DNA from: Rhizopus arrhizus
Lineage: Eukaryota > Mucoromycota > Mucoromycetes > Mucorales > Rhizopodaceae
Reading direction: 5' to 3'
Assembly (NCBI GenBank): GCA_024220505.1
Contig: JAKZZE010000002.1
Span: 248,001 to 312,000, forward strand
Length of the DNA: 64,000 bases
The notes beneath the pieces are model-generated. The model saw only the letters and a list, made by a program, of their open reading frames with translations, was not told where the DNA came from and searched no databases. The number at the start of each line of letters is the position of its first letter. Positions within the stretch are counted from its first letter, which is position 1. The position numbers and the translations under genes were made by a program. Positions 1 to 10,600 of the stretch are shown here, in pieces.

Positions 1-9
1 AATGCTTAG

Positions 10-817
10 AATAATATCGTACACAGAGATTTAAAGCCTGAGAATGGCAAGTATATCAAACAGCTTAACACATACATCGTATTGATTTTCATGCATAGTT
101 TTAATCAATAAAAAATCGGGTGTACAAATTTGTGATTTTGGTTTTGGAAACATCATTCAGCAAAGACAAGACATCCTAAACACTTATTGCGGTAGTCCGT
201 TTTATGCTGCACCCGAGATGGTCACTGCCACTCCTTATCAGGGTCCACCGGCGGATGTGTGGAGCTGCGGCGTGATTTTGTATGCTATGCTGACAGGTTT
301 CTTACCCTTTCAGGCAGATCAGATGCCTGAACTATTTCGAAAAATCAAGGCGGGCGAATACAGGCCACCACCAGGTGTGTCCGTCATTGCTGCTGACCTG
401 ATCCGTAAATTGCTCTGTGTCGACGCTCGAAAAAGGATGACCACCAAAGAATGTCTATCCCATCCTTGGTTACTCATCCCACCAAAAAAGAATGAAAACC
501 CTTCACCCTATTCCTCCCTTGCCAACTCTTTTGCTACTTATCCTCAAGTCAAAAACAAGTACAGCTCATCCGATCTATCATCATCTTCTACTGGTGAGGA
601 GACTAAACGACACTATTATCCAAATATCACAATCGAAAAGAAATCATTCCTTACACGTCTATTCAAAAAAAAGACACAAATTGTGCCTTCGGATAATCAT
701 TACAATACGGAAAAGAAGTTACTTAAACAGCGTATGATGGGTAAATTCAAAAATTTCTTTATCAAGAAATCATTACAACAGCCAACAAGACGACTTGAAT
801 CTTCCAATAAAATCTAA
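10..817 (+). CDS. CAMK-type Ser/Thr protein kinase, C-terminal part (5' end outside window)
   Basis: Seen: the catalytic loop HRDLKPEN lies at 22-45, followed by an intron, then VLINKKSGVQICDFGFGN (DFG), the APE motif (AAPEM) and the subdomain IX-XI motifs DVWSCGVILYAML and HPWL. A basic, Ser-rich tail follows to the stop at 815-817. The exon carrying HRD starts just after a TTAG acceptor at 6-9, so it is only 37 nt long. The next intron (47-98) fits only with a GC donor (GCAAGT); joining 46 to 99 restores PENVLI in frame. Known: this subdomain pattern belongs to the CAMK/CAMKL group. Inferred: a regulatory Ser/Thr kinase of unknown substrate. It ends 27 bp from the convergent carrier gene. 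The N-lobe and ATP loop are off the window. Confidence 0.85.
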
Positions 818-825
818 TTTATTTC

Positions 826-846
826 TCTCTCTCTCTCTCTCTCTCT
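826..846. repeat. CT microsatellite between two convergent genes
   Basis: A run of CT dinucleotides fills the 27-bp gap between the kinase stop and the carrier stop. It probably lies in the overlapping 3' UTRs. Confidence 0.8.
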
Positions 847-1988
847 ATTCTTTTAATATATTCTTTCGAATAAAACCAGAAACTGTTTCAAAGACTACTA
901 ATAATATACCACCACCTGGGCCTAATCTTAACACTTTGGGTAAGAATCCTCTGTACAATGAAGCAAATCTAATAAAAATATAAGTACATCTACATCACAC
1001 ACCTTCCATCCTTTTACCCTTCTTCTTTGGCTACTGTCATGATTCCAGGTAAAGTCCAATTGTATTTCCTGGGACCCACACCATTATAACTTTGCACACG
1101 AGTCTTTACAACATCAAAAGGTGTATTACAGGCAGTAGCTACAATACCACCTATAGTACCCGCGGCAAAGTTGGTTAAACGTTGTTGATTTGGATCCTGC
1201 AATAAAGTTTGAGAAAAAAAGAAGTGATGCGATATATTACCAATTACCTTTGATTTAGGCATCATATCCTTCACCTTAAAGATCAAACCAAAGTAGGCAC
1301 CATTCCAAACCGCATGACGCCACATGGTAGCCTCAAGACCGTTAAATAAGGCCAATATACCTTCAGAAGCCAGAATCTTTCGGATTGTATCTGTCGTGCC
1401 ATTGTATTTACCAAGCTTTGGATGGGTAAGTAACACAGAAATAAACTTTCTTTTTTTCTTTTTTTGCTTACATTGGCCCTGTCTTGCATTCTAACTTTAA
1501 CCAATTCAAAAGGAACGATGATGACTGCTTCAGTTAAACCAGCACTGACACCAGTCAAGACAGATAAGGACTGTGTGACCTTTTCGAAACCAAAGAGCTT
1601 TTTATAAAGAGAGGTATATTGTTCATTGGCAGCAAATTTGGTGGCACGCTTAGGTGCTTCCACCATGATGGGAGGTAAGATACCACGATAAAGAGAGGCT
1701 GGACCTTCTGTTTTGATCATTGTTGTTATTGTATGAACAATACCTGAACTTGATCCTGTACTTAATTGAGCTCTTGTCTTTACAACTAATAGGATTGTTA
1801 TAAAAAATGTTTATTTAGGACAATAATAATAGTTACCATCCAAAGGATACATCACTAAAATTTCTGATACACCAGCAATAGCACCAGCCAAGAATTGGTA
1901 ACCAAAAGGAAGGGCTACAATAGACTATTTATATTACGTTTCCCTTATATTATTTCAACAACTTACGTTTTTGATTAGCTTCAGGCAT
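845..1988 (-). CDS. ODC1: Mitochondrial 2-oxodicarboxylate carrier (SLC25A21/Odc1-2 type)
   Basis: Seen: six exons (1967-1988, 1837-1914, 1472-1785, 1248-1415, 1018-1196, 845-968) join in frame to a 294-residue protein. It has three mitochondrial-carrier repeats with the signatures PLDVVKTR, PFELVKVR and PFDVVKTR. The N-terminus LPFGYQFLAGAIAGV and the C-terminus LRLGPGGGILLVVFE are typical of the oxodicarboxylate carriers. Known: Odc carriers exchange 2-oxoadipate and 2-oxoglutarate across the inner mitochondrial membrane, supporting lysine and glutamate metabolism. The ATG at 1986-1988 starts a short MPEANQK leader split by the first intron. The last exon (845-968) is short and easy to miss. 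Length matches the family (about 300). Yeast-type numbering (ODC1 or ODC2) cannot be decided here. Confidence 0.93.
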
Positions 1989-3307
1989 ACTTGTAAATAT
2001 AATACAGGATTTTTTCTCAAAAAAAAAAAGAAAGAAAAGAAGAAAAAGAAAATAAGAAATAGATGAAACTAATATCAAAGATCCGGGTCTGTGCTGTGTG
2101 TGTGTGTGTATACAAACTGGGAAAACAGTCCAAGATCACTGAAGAATTTAATCGTCCAATCAAATTGAAATGTAACTGACTCATTCTCACTAAATAATGC
2201 TGCATAAAATATAGAACGTGTTTTTTAAGTTCTTCCAGTCTCTATGAGTCATTGATTTAAGAAATAATTTTGAAATTAAACTTGCTGAAAAATTGAATGT
2301 GATTGTTCAGTTTGTTTAATAGGTTTAAACATGTAATTTTTCTATAAAGATTGTAGAGGGAAAGTTTGAAACAAAGACAGCCAAGATGCACTGACTTTAT
2401 CGAGCATCTATCTTTCCGTTTGTCTGGTTTGTCGAATATTAAAAGCAAAGGTATTAAGGATGATACAACAGACTATAATGCTTCTATTATGATGGAGACA
2501 ACTTTTAAAAAGAAAGAGTTACAGAGTATAACATAGATAAAGACGAAGATTGCGAATTATATGTTTATCTTTTCAACAGAAAAGCTAATGAAACCAAAAG
2601 ATGCTACTAAAGCCGTAAATGTTAATTATCATACTACATATAACTGGAAAGAAACATACGATAATAACTAGAAAAAAAAAATCGTACTTTAAACAGATCA
2701 ATTGATGAACACAAGAAACATATAGTTCATCACTTTGATGAAACACAGCAGCTGTCATTCAGGAAGCAGTAAGTGATTTAATACAAAGCTTTGGATATAA
2801 AAGAAAAGCTAGAGTAGCAGAGTTTATGAAGGATGAATGCAATCTCAGTATCAAAGTTGTTGTTCGTCATCCAATAAATCTCTTTTCTTTATACCAAAAA
2901 AGACACGCAAACAAAGACTTTTGATGACTATAGCGAAAGGAAGGAAATTACCAGAGTCACCGATGATACCAAGGATAGGTTGTCACCACATCCTTTGCCT
3001 TTATTTCCCCAATATTATTATAGTCATACAAAAGAATAAAAGGAAATAAGATGATGTTTTTTTTTAAAAGATTAGCTATTATGTCCTAAAAAAGTCATTT
3101 ATTACCAATCCACTTTAAACAGAATATAGTTGACAAATAAAAGACACACTTGGATACATATTATCCCTCCCCTTCTTTCTTGAAAAGTGCGGGGAAAAGG
3201 TGGGAAAAGGGGATGTTTACAGGGTTCTGGATTTTAGAAGTTCAATGTCCGTTTTAGTGACTTGTTTGAAGGGAATGTCACTTCTTTTTTTTTCCTTTAC
3301 TTCTGTA
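1989..3307. other. Intergenic region with a transposase relic
   Basis: No intact gene is visible between the carrier start and the metaxin start. Apart from the transposase-like fragment at about 2575-2870, the region is AT-rich, with poly-A/T runs, a TG microsatellite near 2095-2108 and only short unsupported ORFs. Confidence 0.6.
2575..2870 (+). pseudogene. Decayed Tc1/mariner-like transposase N-terminal fragment
   Basis: Seen: broken reading frames carry an HTH-like piece (KPKDATKAVNVNYHTTYNW), then EHKKHIVHHFDE, then VAEFMKDECNLSIK. This is the order HTH, linker, second HTH seen in the N-terminal half of fungal DDE_3 (Tc1/mariner, IS630-like) transposases. Several stops and frame changes interrupt it, and no catalytic part or inverted repeat was recognised. 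Inferred: an old insertion, not expressed as a protein. The assignment rests on motif recognition only. Confidence 0.5.
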
Positions 3308-4470
3308 ATGACCTCAACACCAAGTTCACGATTTGGCGAATTGCCAACCATAGAATTACCTTCCTTTTTAGAATTTTTAAAATTGAAGAAATTCCCACTT
3401 AAAGTTTATCCCTCTGTTCATGAACCAAAACCACTTATAAAAGATACTTTATATGTTTATGGCCCTGGTAAAAAAGAAAGACTTGGTTTGACGTGGATTG
3501 TTTACAGATTCAAGTAAATAAGACCAAAAAAAAAAATAAGCAAACGAGTATTTTGTATAGTAGATTCTGACAAGTAAATAGGCTTATTTAAAGTTTTGTG
3601 GTATTGAATACGATATTTACCCTATCAATCAACCAGAAGCTTCACCTTCAGGCAAACTTCCCTTTTTAGCAACTATTGTGGGTGAAGTCTATGATGAAAA
3701 TCAAATCATTCATTGGGTGAAAGAGACTAGAGTAAAGAAGAAGAAGAAGAAAAAAAAAAAAAAAGAAACAACGATAATAACTTGGATATGTATAGAAAAT
3801 GGAAAAAGAGTTAAGCAGTAACATTGAACAATCTAAAGCATTTATAACACTTGTAGAAAAGAAATTAAAACCTGCTTTAGTAAGTTATCTGAAAAGCGTC
3901 GATCACTCTTATTGATTATTATAGCTTTTCTCAATGTGGCTTGAACCGCTCAATGCAAATGAAATTACTTGCAAAGCATATTATGATCATCTTCCTACTC
4001 CTGTGAATCATGCCGTGTTTTATAAAAAGCAAAATGAAGTAACAAAACTATTATTAACTGAGAAAGATGTTTTAGTTAGAGAAGAGGTAAAAAAAAAAAA
4101 AAAAAAAAAAAGAGGAGAGAAATGCAGTGAGGTATTAAGCTTACTGTTTCTGTATAGATTTATCAAGATGCAGCCAACGCATTAGAAGCATTATCTGTGA
4201 AATTAGGTAATGACACATATTTCTTTGGTTCAAGGTAAATAAATAGCAATATGCTGTCTATGCATTATACTTATTTATCACAGTGAGCCAACGTGGGTTG
4301 ATGCTGTCATATTCTCACATCTTCACTGTGCATTGACAACGACTATAACAGATCAAGGAAAATATACAAAAAAAGAAATTAAACAAGCACGCACGTTAAG
4401 TGACTTGGTCCATAGACACGATAATTTATTTAATTATGTAAAATCAGTGAATGAAGGATGGTTCAAATAA
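3308..4470 (+). CDS. Metaxin-like mitochondrial outer-membrane import protein (Sam37/Mtx family)
   Basis: Seen: exon 1 ends in LYVYGPG, followed by the metaxin signature AYLKFCGIEYDIYPI. A later exon has LFSMWLEPLN, and the glutathione-transferase-like C-terminus contains YFFGSSEPTWVDAVIFSHLH. Introns include 3514 to about 3597 and one with a 21-A tract after its GT donor (near 4088). Known: metaxins and Sam37 work in the outer-membrane sorting and assembly machinery for beta-barrel proteins. Exon 1 as given (206 nt) is one base short. Adding one A to the A6 run at 3470-3475 yields KTWFDVDCLQIQ directly before AYLKFCG and makes the GTAAAT donor in phase, so an indel is likely. ATG 3308 was chosen because upstream codons look non-coding. 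Ends 4 bp from the convergent RPP30 gene. Confidence 0.85.
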
Positions 4471-4474
4471 AACT

Positions 4475-5583
4475 TTATTTTCCCTTCTTTGATTTCTTAT
4501 TCTTCTTTTCTACTTGATTTTCATTTTTACGTTTTGACTCATTAATGGGCACCTCTGGATTACGAATAGCTGCATTATAAGTTGATTTTCTCGTTTCTAT
4601 TTATTGTTCAGCGTACGATTTAGTTGATTTATGTTGTACCACTATTTACCTGCTTTCTTTAATAATTTTGCATAGTTTAATGTAACGGCTGCTTCGATTT
4701 GATCTTGAGTCATTCCAAACAATGCACCTCTATAAACAAATGATTATTGTTAAGCTAATGTAACATCATCTTCTCCTCTTACAATATTCTTAAATCTGCA
4801 GGCTTTCTGATTTCTAATGCTCTCAATGCTTCGCTTGAAAAAAATAAATTATGTCCTCTTGTCACTTCTACAAGCCTTTTAACGCTACTGAAAAAAGCTG
4901 ATTTTTTACTAGCATCTATTGTCAGAACATGGATTAGAATACAAGCACATGTACACATATAATTTGTTTTTACTTCTAAATGATTGTGCATAACAAATTT
5001 CAAAAAATATACCACGACTGACCGCTACTTGGGCTGCTGCAAAATTAGGTGAAGTTTTTGTATTGGCTAAATCGAGTGAAATGATATCGATTTCTAAATT
5101 TTGACAGGCGTGTTTACAAACGTCTACTGTACTTGGCCTAACAGCTAATATATCGATATGTGAAGAGGTTGTGTTGCTTGACTATTTTACATAAACAATA
5201 AGCTAAAATTATTGTTAAAATGTTATCATTTACAAGCTGATAGTTCTTTTTATGATCGTCAATCTCGATCGTTGCTCTTGTTAATTGCTTCATATTTGGA
5301 AAAAGGTTTGGTGAAATAGGCGAGACTGGCTAATAGTAGCTTAATGCTTGTAGTTGTGCATTTTTGTATATATTCTCACCTTTACGTCAAGTATACCGGT
5401 TTTTGAAGACACATTAAGCGCAATGATACTTTTCTGATCTTTATACAATTTAATGAGTGTCTTTTTTTATTCATAAAAATAGGACATTTTACTTGAATGA
5501 ATACGTTCTAATATCTTTTCTACACGCTCTAACTCTTCTTTTGTTTGATTGCTTGGGTATGGGATATTGAAATCATAATACAT
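4475..5583 (-). CDS. RPP1: RNase P/MRP protein subunit p30 (Rpp1/RPP30)
   Basis: Seen: starts MYYDFNIPYP, then exons with SIIALNVSSKTGILDVK, PNLFPNMKQLTRATIEIDD, a segment with HIDILAVRPSTVDVCKHAC, NLEIDIISLDL, ALRALEIRKPADL and GALFGMTQDQIEAAVTLNY, and a Lys-rich tail. This matches the order of the p30 family from the start of its TIM-barrel-like fold. Known: p30 is a protein subunit of nuclear RNase P and RNase MRP, which process tRNA 5' ends and rRNA. The first intron is best placed from GTAAAATG near 5503 to a TATAAAG acceptor, giving RIHSNQKSIIALN; other junctions were read by eye. Only 4 bp separate its stop from the metaxin stop, so the two 3' UTRs must overlap. Confidence 0.87.
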
Positions 5584-7183
5584 TTTATGAAAAAGAGGGA
5601 TAGAAAAAAAAAGTGTGACATATTTTAACAGTCCCACCAACGACATTCCGTTACTATGGTAACAAGATACTAGATCAAGCTTTTGCAAACAATAGGGAGA
5701 TAAATGGTGTTTCACCAATAGACAGGTATGGATTTACTCTCTTCATGTAATAAATAACAATCTATTTATTACCAAACAAAAATCCGGAAAAAAAAGGACC
5801 TTGGTTGAATAAAAAAGTAAATTAGAGGCTTTTTTTTCTCACTGCATTCTTTAATATCCGAGGTTCAAGGATGTGAAACAAAAACAACTAAAAGATTGCT
5901 CTAATAATTAGATGCGGATTTACTTCATCCGTTGCTTAGTAAAAAGGAGGCGTCAATTTTCCGGAATATAAACAAAAAGCCTCTTTTTATAATAATGCGC
6001 TTTGCTATTGGTTCAATCGTAACAAAGGCATTATGCACGAAATTAATTTTTCAAGAACGCGTAAAAAATTTGTGTTTTTATCTAAAAATCATACAAAATA
6101 AGGTTTTAAAAAGAAATCCCACAAATCAATTAACTTAATCCTCAAAGATTAAATTATCTTTTTTGATAAGCAAAGTCGCACTAGAAAAAAAAAAAGTACC
6201 TGTAATGCTTCTTCTCCCTATTTTGATAACAAGTAACTAGATTGGTTTTCAGGAACTTCTTTTTTTTTTGTTCTTTTATGCGTGACCTCACGTGTGATCT
6301 TCCTTTGGAGTATTTTAGTTTTGACAGGAGATGCTAAGTAGTACACTGTTACTAAGGATTATCATCAAGCAGATCAATCTCACAATTTCGCTATGTTTGA
6401 AGGAGAAGAGTAGACGTTTCAGATATAAAAAATAAGGGGAAGAGATGATTAATAATCTCTCTCTCTCTTTTATTTTTTGATAAGCCGAGGCTGCTTAGTA
6501 TCGGAGTACTTCTAAAGAATTCCCATCCGGTGAATTACAAAAGTATTAGGACACAAACATTTACTTCATCAAGTGATAACCTGCAATATTACAGAGTCTT
6601 TTGTTTTATATAAGCATACAATACTGTACTTTTATCTTTTATGATTAATGATATATGTACTACTATGAGTAAATGGTGTGTTGAATTGTTGATCTATAAA
6701 GCTCTGGCGATGATAATGGCACATAATAAAAGAGATACCAACTGAAGATCAGAAATGACGTAATTATCTATAAAAGCAATATACTGCAGACAGTAAAAGA
6801 GAGAAAATATAGTGTACGAATTAAGGAATGTGGCATGTCTTTTTTTTTCTTTTAAAGGTAGCATTATATTCTATTCAATGTATACCATAGAAACCACAGA
6901 AAAAGAAAATACATTATAAAAAGCCTCATCATCTCTAAATTTAGAATATAAAATAATTTTGGCTCTGGTAAAAGAAACAATCGAATTTCCGACAAACACT
7001 TTGTATCCAAATTTAGAAACCAGGTGGTGTCACTTGGTGTCCCCATTAAAATTGATTGGCTAATAAGGTTACTCAGAAATTTATACATACATATAAATAC
7101 ATCTTTTCCTCTCTTTCTCTCTTTCACTTTGTCTCTCTTTCTTTCATAAAAATTTCTTATTTTCTTTATTTTCTATAAATATA
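5584..7183. other. Intergenic region, no supported gene
   Basis: Contains AT-rich DNA, CT tracts (near 6460 and 7108-7145) and short ORFs without recognisable domains. The CT-rich stretch just before 7184 probably belongs to the promoter or 5' UTR of the following small gene. Confidence 0.5.
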
Positions 7184-7603
7184 ATGTCAAACCATTCAAG
7201 ACGTTCATCTAGTTGTTCATCAACAAAATCACATCATTCTATTTGGTGTAAACTTGGAAAATTATTTCATCATAAAAGTGCCTGTAATTCACCTGCATCC
7301 TCTACACGATCATGTCGCTATCCCTTTCGACGACGACACAGTGATAATTACAGTAGTTCTACTCTATCTACTACAGCAAAGAGTGTCGACTTTGACAATA
7401 GAAAGCAAAGAAAACAATTGGTTCATCAAGAAGAACCTACACAATTGATCATTCCTCCATTCAGTCCAACCTATCTTAAATCCAATGAATTTCCTTATTC
7501 TAATTTTTATGTTAAATTACCTGATGGTCGGTGGATGGTTAGATACAGAGATGGTAACCGCGACATTTTGCGTACAGATTTTGTAGAAGGTTATTTGATT
7601 TAG
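7184..7603 (+). CDS. Unrecognised 139-residue basic, Ser/His-rich protein
   Basis: Seen: an intronless ORF with a Ser-, His- and Arg-rich, low-complexity N-terminal half (SSSCSSTKSHHS, HHKSACNS, RYPFRRRH). The C-terminal half looks ordered: FYVKLPDGRWMVRYRDGNR followed by DILRTDFVEGYLI. A CT-rich leader and ATAAATATA lie directly before the ATG. No signal peptide or membrane segment. I do not recognise the family. The codon structure and the contrast between disordered head and compact tail suggest a real gene rather than a chance ORF, possibly lineage-restricted. No neighbour hints at function. Confidence 0.55.
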   Translation: MSNHSRRSSSCSSTKSHHSIWCKLGKLFHHKSACNSPASSTRSCRYPFRRRHSDNYSSSTLSTTAKSVDFDNRKQRKQLVHQEEPTQLIIPPFSPTYLKSNEFPYSNFYVKLPDGRWMVRYRDGNRDILRTDFVEGYLI

Positions 7604-10600
7604 AAAATTGCTAAGCAATTAACTATGCTCCTTTTTTTTAAAACAAAACAACAACAAAAAAGGCTTTTTTTGTACATATATCAGCTTCATCTTATACCAC
7701 TCCCCCTCTCTCTTTTCTTCTTTCTCCCTGCCTAAATTTCTCTTTCTCTCTCTCCTTTCCTTTTATACCAGCATCACTAATAATAATCCCCGCACATATT
7801 ATTTATTTGTAACTAATAATAAACGAGAAAACTGTATGCCATTCAATCCATGTTTTAAAATAAAGAAAAATACTCAAAGCATTTACTTTTTATATACAAC
7901 TGTAGATCTTTTCATTTTGTTCTATGCAGTCTTTTCTTTCTTTCTGTATTACACAGATATTGCATTAGTTGGCGCTTCTACACCCTTATTTTCATACCTA
8001 AGCTTTTTCTTTTTTTTTTTTTTGACATTTAATTCCGACAGCCAAGCAAATTATTATCAATCATTTACCACAGATCAATCATCTTTTCCAAAAAGAAAGA
8101 ATTACACAAATCAATTATTTTCTTTCTATTTGATTCTTTTATTAACGCAATCAATTGTATGATTTTTAGTTTCTAATCCCAGAAAGCAGTTTATTATAAT
8201 ATAGAAATAAAACTGTATAAAATCTGAAAAAATATATCCTTTAATGAGTAGTATCAGGTCATCTGTTTGCCAAGAATTTGTTAAAAGGTTCACTTAGGAC
8301 ATGATGAAATGTAAACAGAGGAGATTTAAAAAAAATGTTCTACACAGAAATTGTTCATCTTGAACTGATGAATTTAGTGTAAGCAAATAACAATAAAGGC
8401 ATATTCACTTTCTATTTGGCTTCACTCGGTCTTGACAATAAAGCAGTCTTAATGGCAAAAGACACATCTGTACTGAATCTCTATTTTCTCTTCTCTTTAA
8501 CAACAGTAACATTAATCCAATATAGCAAATGAATTGTCCTTCTATTAGACATACTCTTTACACCATCTTTATTTGATCGTAATAAAGTCTGATTGTATTC
8601 CCTATCCAGTGTTTCTTGAGCAAAAGTCTCTATTTCGAACGCGTCTTCACAAGAACACAGATCCCAACATTTGTCTGTTATTTAACGGATGTCGTGTCCT
8701 GATACAAACCACGTTTTGATTTGATACTACTTTTTTCTTTGTCTTTTCTTAACGTCTTGATGGATAGAAACAGCTATGAACTTGATGTGGACCCATAGCT
8801 ATAGGTACTGAATAGTTTATTCCACTGCTGAATATTCAAATAGAATTGTAAATTATTCAATTTTTTCACCGAGGGTAAGTTTCCACTTTCGTCATCCATC
8901 CGGCTTTGCGTACTCATGAAATTCAAAAAGGATTTTTAGTTGGATAAAAATGAATCATTGAGAATAATGATTGCATTATCCAAAGAAATTCAAAAACGTA
9001 TTATTTACATAGAAATGATTAATTTTTCTTAAAAAAAAAAAAGAGAGAGAGATACTGACTGCATTCATCTTTTTTTTATTATCATTATGTTATTTTCAGT
9101 GGCTTTACACTGTTCACAAGTGCAAATGACACGACCGCCACAGTAAACAAACTTTATAAATAAACAAAACCTTCATTTTTCTCTTATTACTTTATTTATT
9201 GTTCTTGCTGTACATGTATTCTAACCGTCCTTGCGATTTGTTTTGTTTATGGGGTCAACTATGTGTAATGCTTTTTCTGTGAGAAAAAAAAAACGCACAA
9301 ACCACAAAATTTAATTTTACTAAAACTTGTTTTTTCCCGGAACCCTTTATGAAACCAAGCGAATAACAAAGAATTGTTTTATTCAATATTAATTGATTAA
9401 TCTTTAAAAACCATTCGTACATAACTTAGGAGGGTTTTTCTTGGCACAAAATCCTTTAAGTTGATACACATGATATGCAGGGTTAAAATGGAGAAAAAGA
9501 AGGTTTTTTATGCTTAAGATAAAGGAAAATTATTCTATAGAACGCGTCCCCTTTTTCTTTTTAGGAAAAGTTCCAACTATAATCAAATCTGGTATGGGCT
9601 TAAAAAAAACACGCTAAAATGAACTAGATTATGTTTTATTTAACATTTGCCTTCCATAATCGTCTGGAATTAATTTTTCAATACGAATGAAAACAGCACT
9701 CCGTTTCTATTCATCTTAAAAACTAAAAATAGATTAGAATTTGCTTACATGATCATCATAATGCACTCCTATTTAAAAACAGTTTATCCTATCCACAGAT
9801 GTGTAGTGTATGAGAAGAATGGCTTGTTGTTCTTTTGAAACAGTAAAGTCCTTTAAGCTTTTCTCCTTTGACGATGAATTCCAATTAAAAAAAATTAGAT
9901 ATGAGGTTATAAAAAGATGGCATTCAAAAGAAAAAATAACTGTGCAAACTAAACATTTTATGAAATATCACAACAGGATACAATATAGTGATATTTGACA
10001 AACATAAAGATTACGTTTAAACAGACATGGCCAGCCAAGGAGAAGCAAACTTAATCATCAACTATTCGTAGATCAGACGGAAACCTGTGAAATATGGAAT
10101 ATGCTGAGGATACGATGACTGTACAACTCGGGGCACCCGCTCTAATTTATGTATCCTAACGACAGTGCTGTAATTTCAGCTAATCAAACAATCATAAAAG
10201 CCTGAATTTTCCAATTTTCAAAAGATAATGACTGGTATGTGTTTGATAAAATAGCCTCATGGGTGCTTAATCAACATGTTGAGATTTATAACATGTATTA
10301 TAAGACCGCGCATTGAGCATTAGTATTGTTATGTAAGAAGTTGTGTTTCAAGCCAGAGAAGAGAGCAAGAATCGGACAGGAAATAAAAGCTTAGATAAAG
10401 TAAAGAAAAAAAAATGATAAGCAAGAACAAGGCAAAGGATAAATAAAGATATAAATAGACAGACGGCCTGATCGAGAGAGCATTACTTGACAACTGACAA
10501 GGTATTTACACAAAAGTCAAAAATGTAGTTTAATAAAGAATTAACTTGAATTATTGAGCTTTTAGTTAAAGAATGTTCAGGAGTAACATGTGCCACAACA

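Noticed and set aside
5467..5583. Frameshift or 32-nt intron in RPP30 exon 1
   Set aside because: A 53-nt intron ending at TATAAAG joins in phase, so no anomaly is needed.
7836..8162. 108-codon ORF, Phe/Tyr-rich
   Set aside because: Driven by T-rich composition; no domain, no convincing start context or splice partners.
8490..8690. Minus-strand open stretch of about 65 codons (contains CWDLCSCEDAFEIETF)
   Set aside because: Protein-like but lacks a good start and any recognised motif; could be a relic, not enough to call.
10329..10510. Complete solo LTR with 5-bp target duplication (GTATT)
   Set aside because: GTATT occurs on both sides but the internal ends do not start TG and end CA; boundaries unproven.
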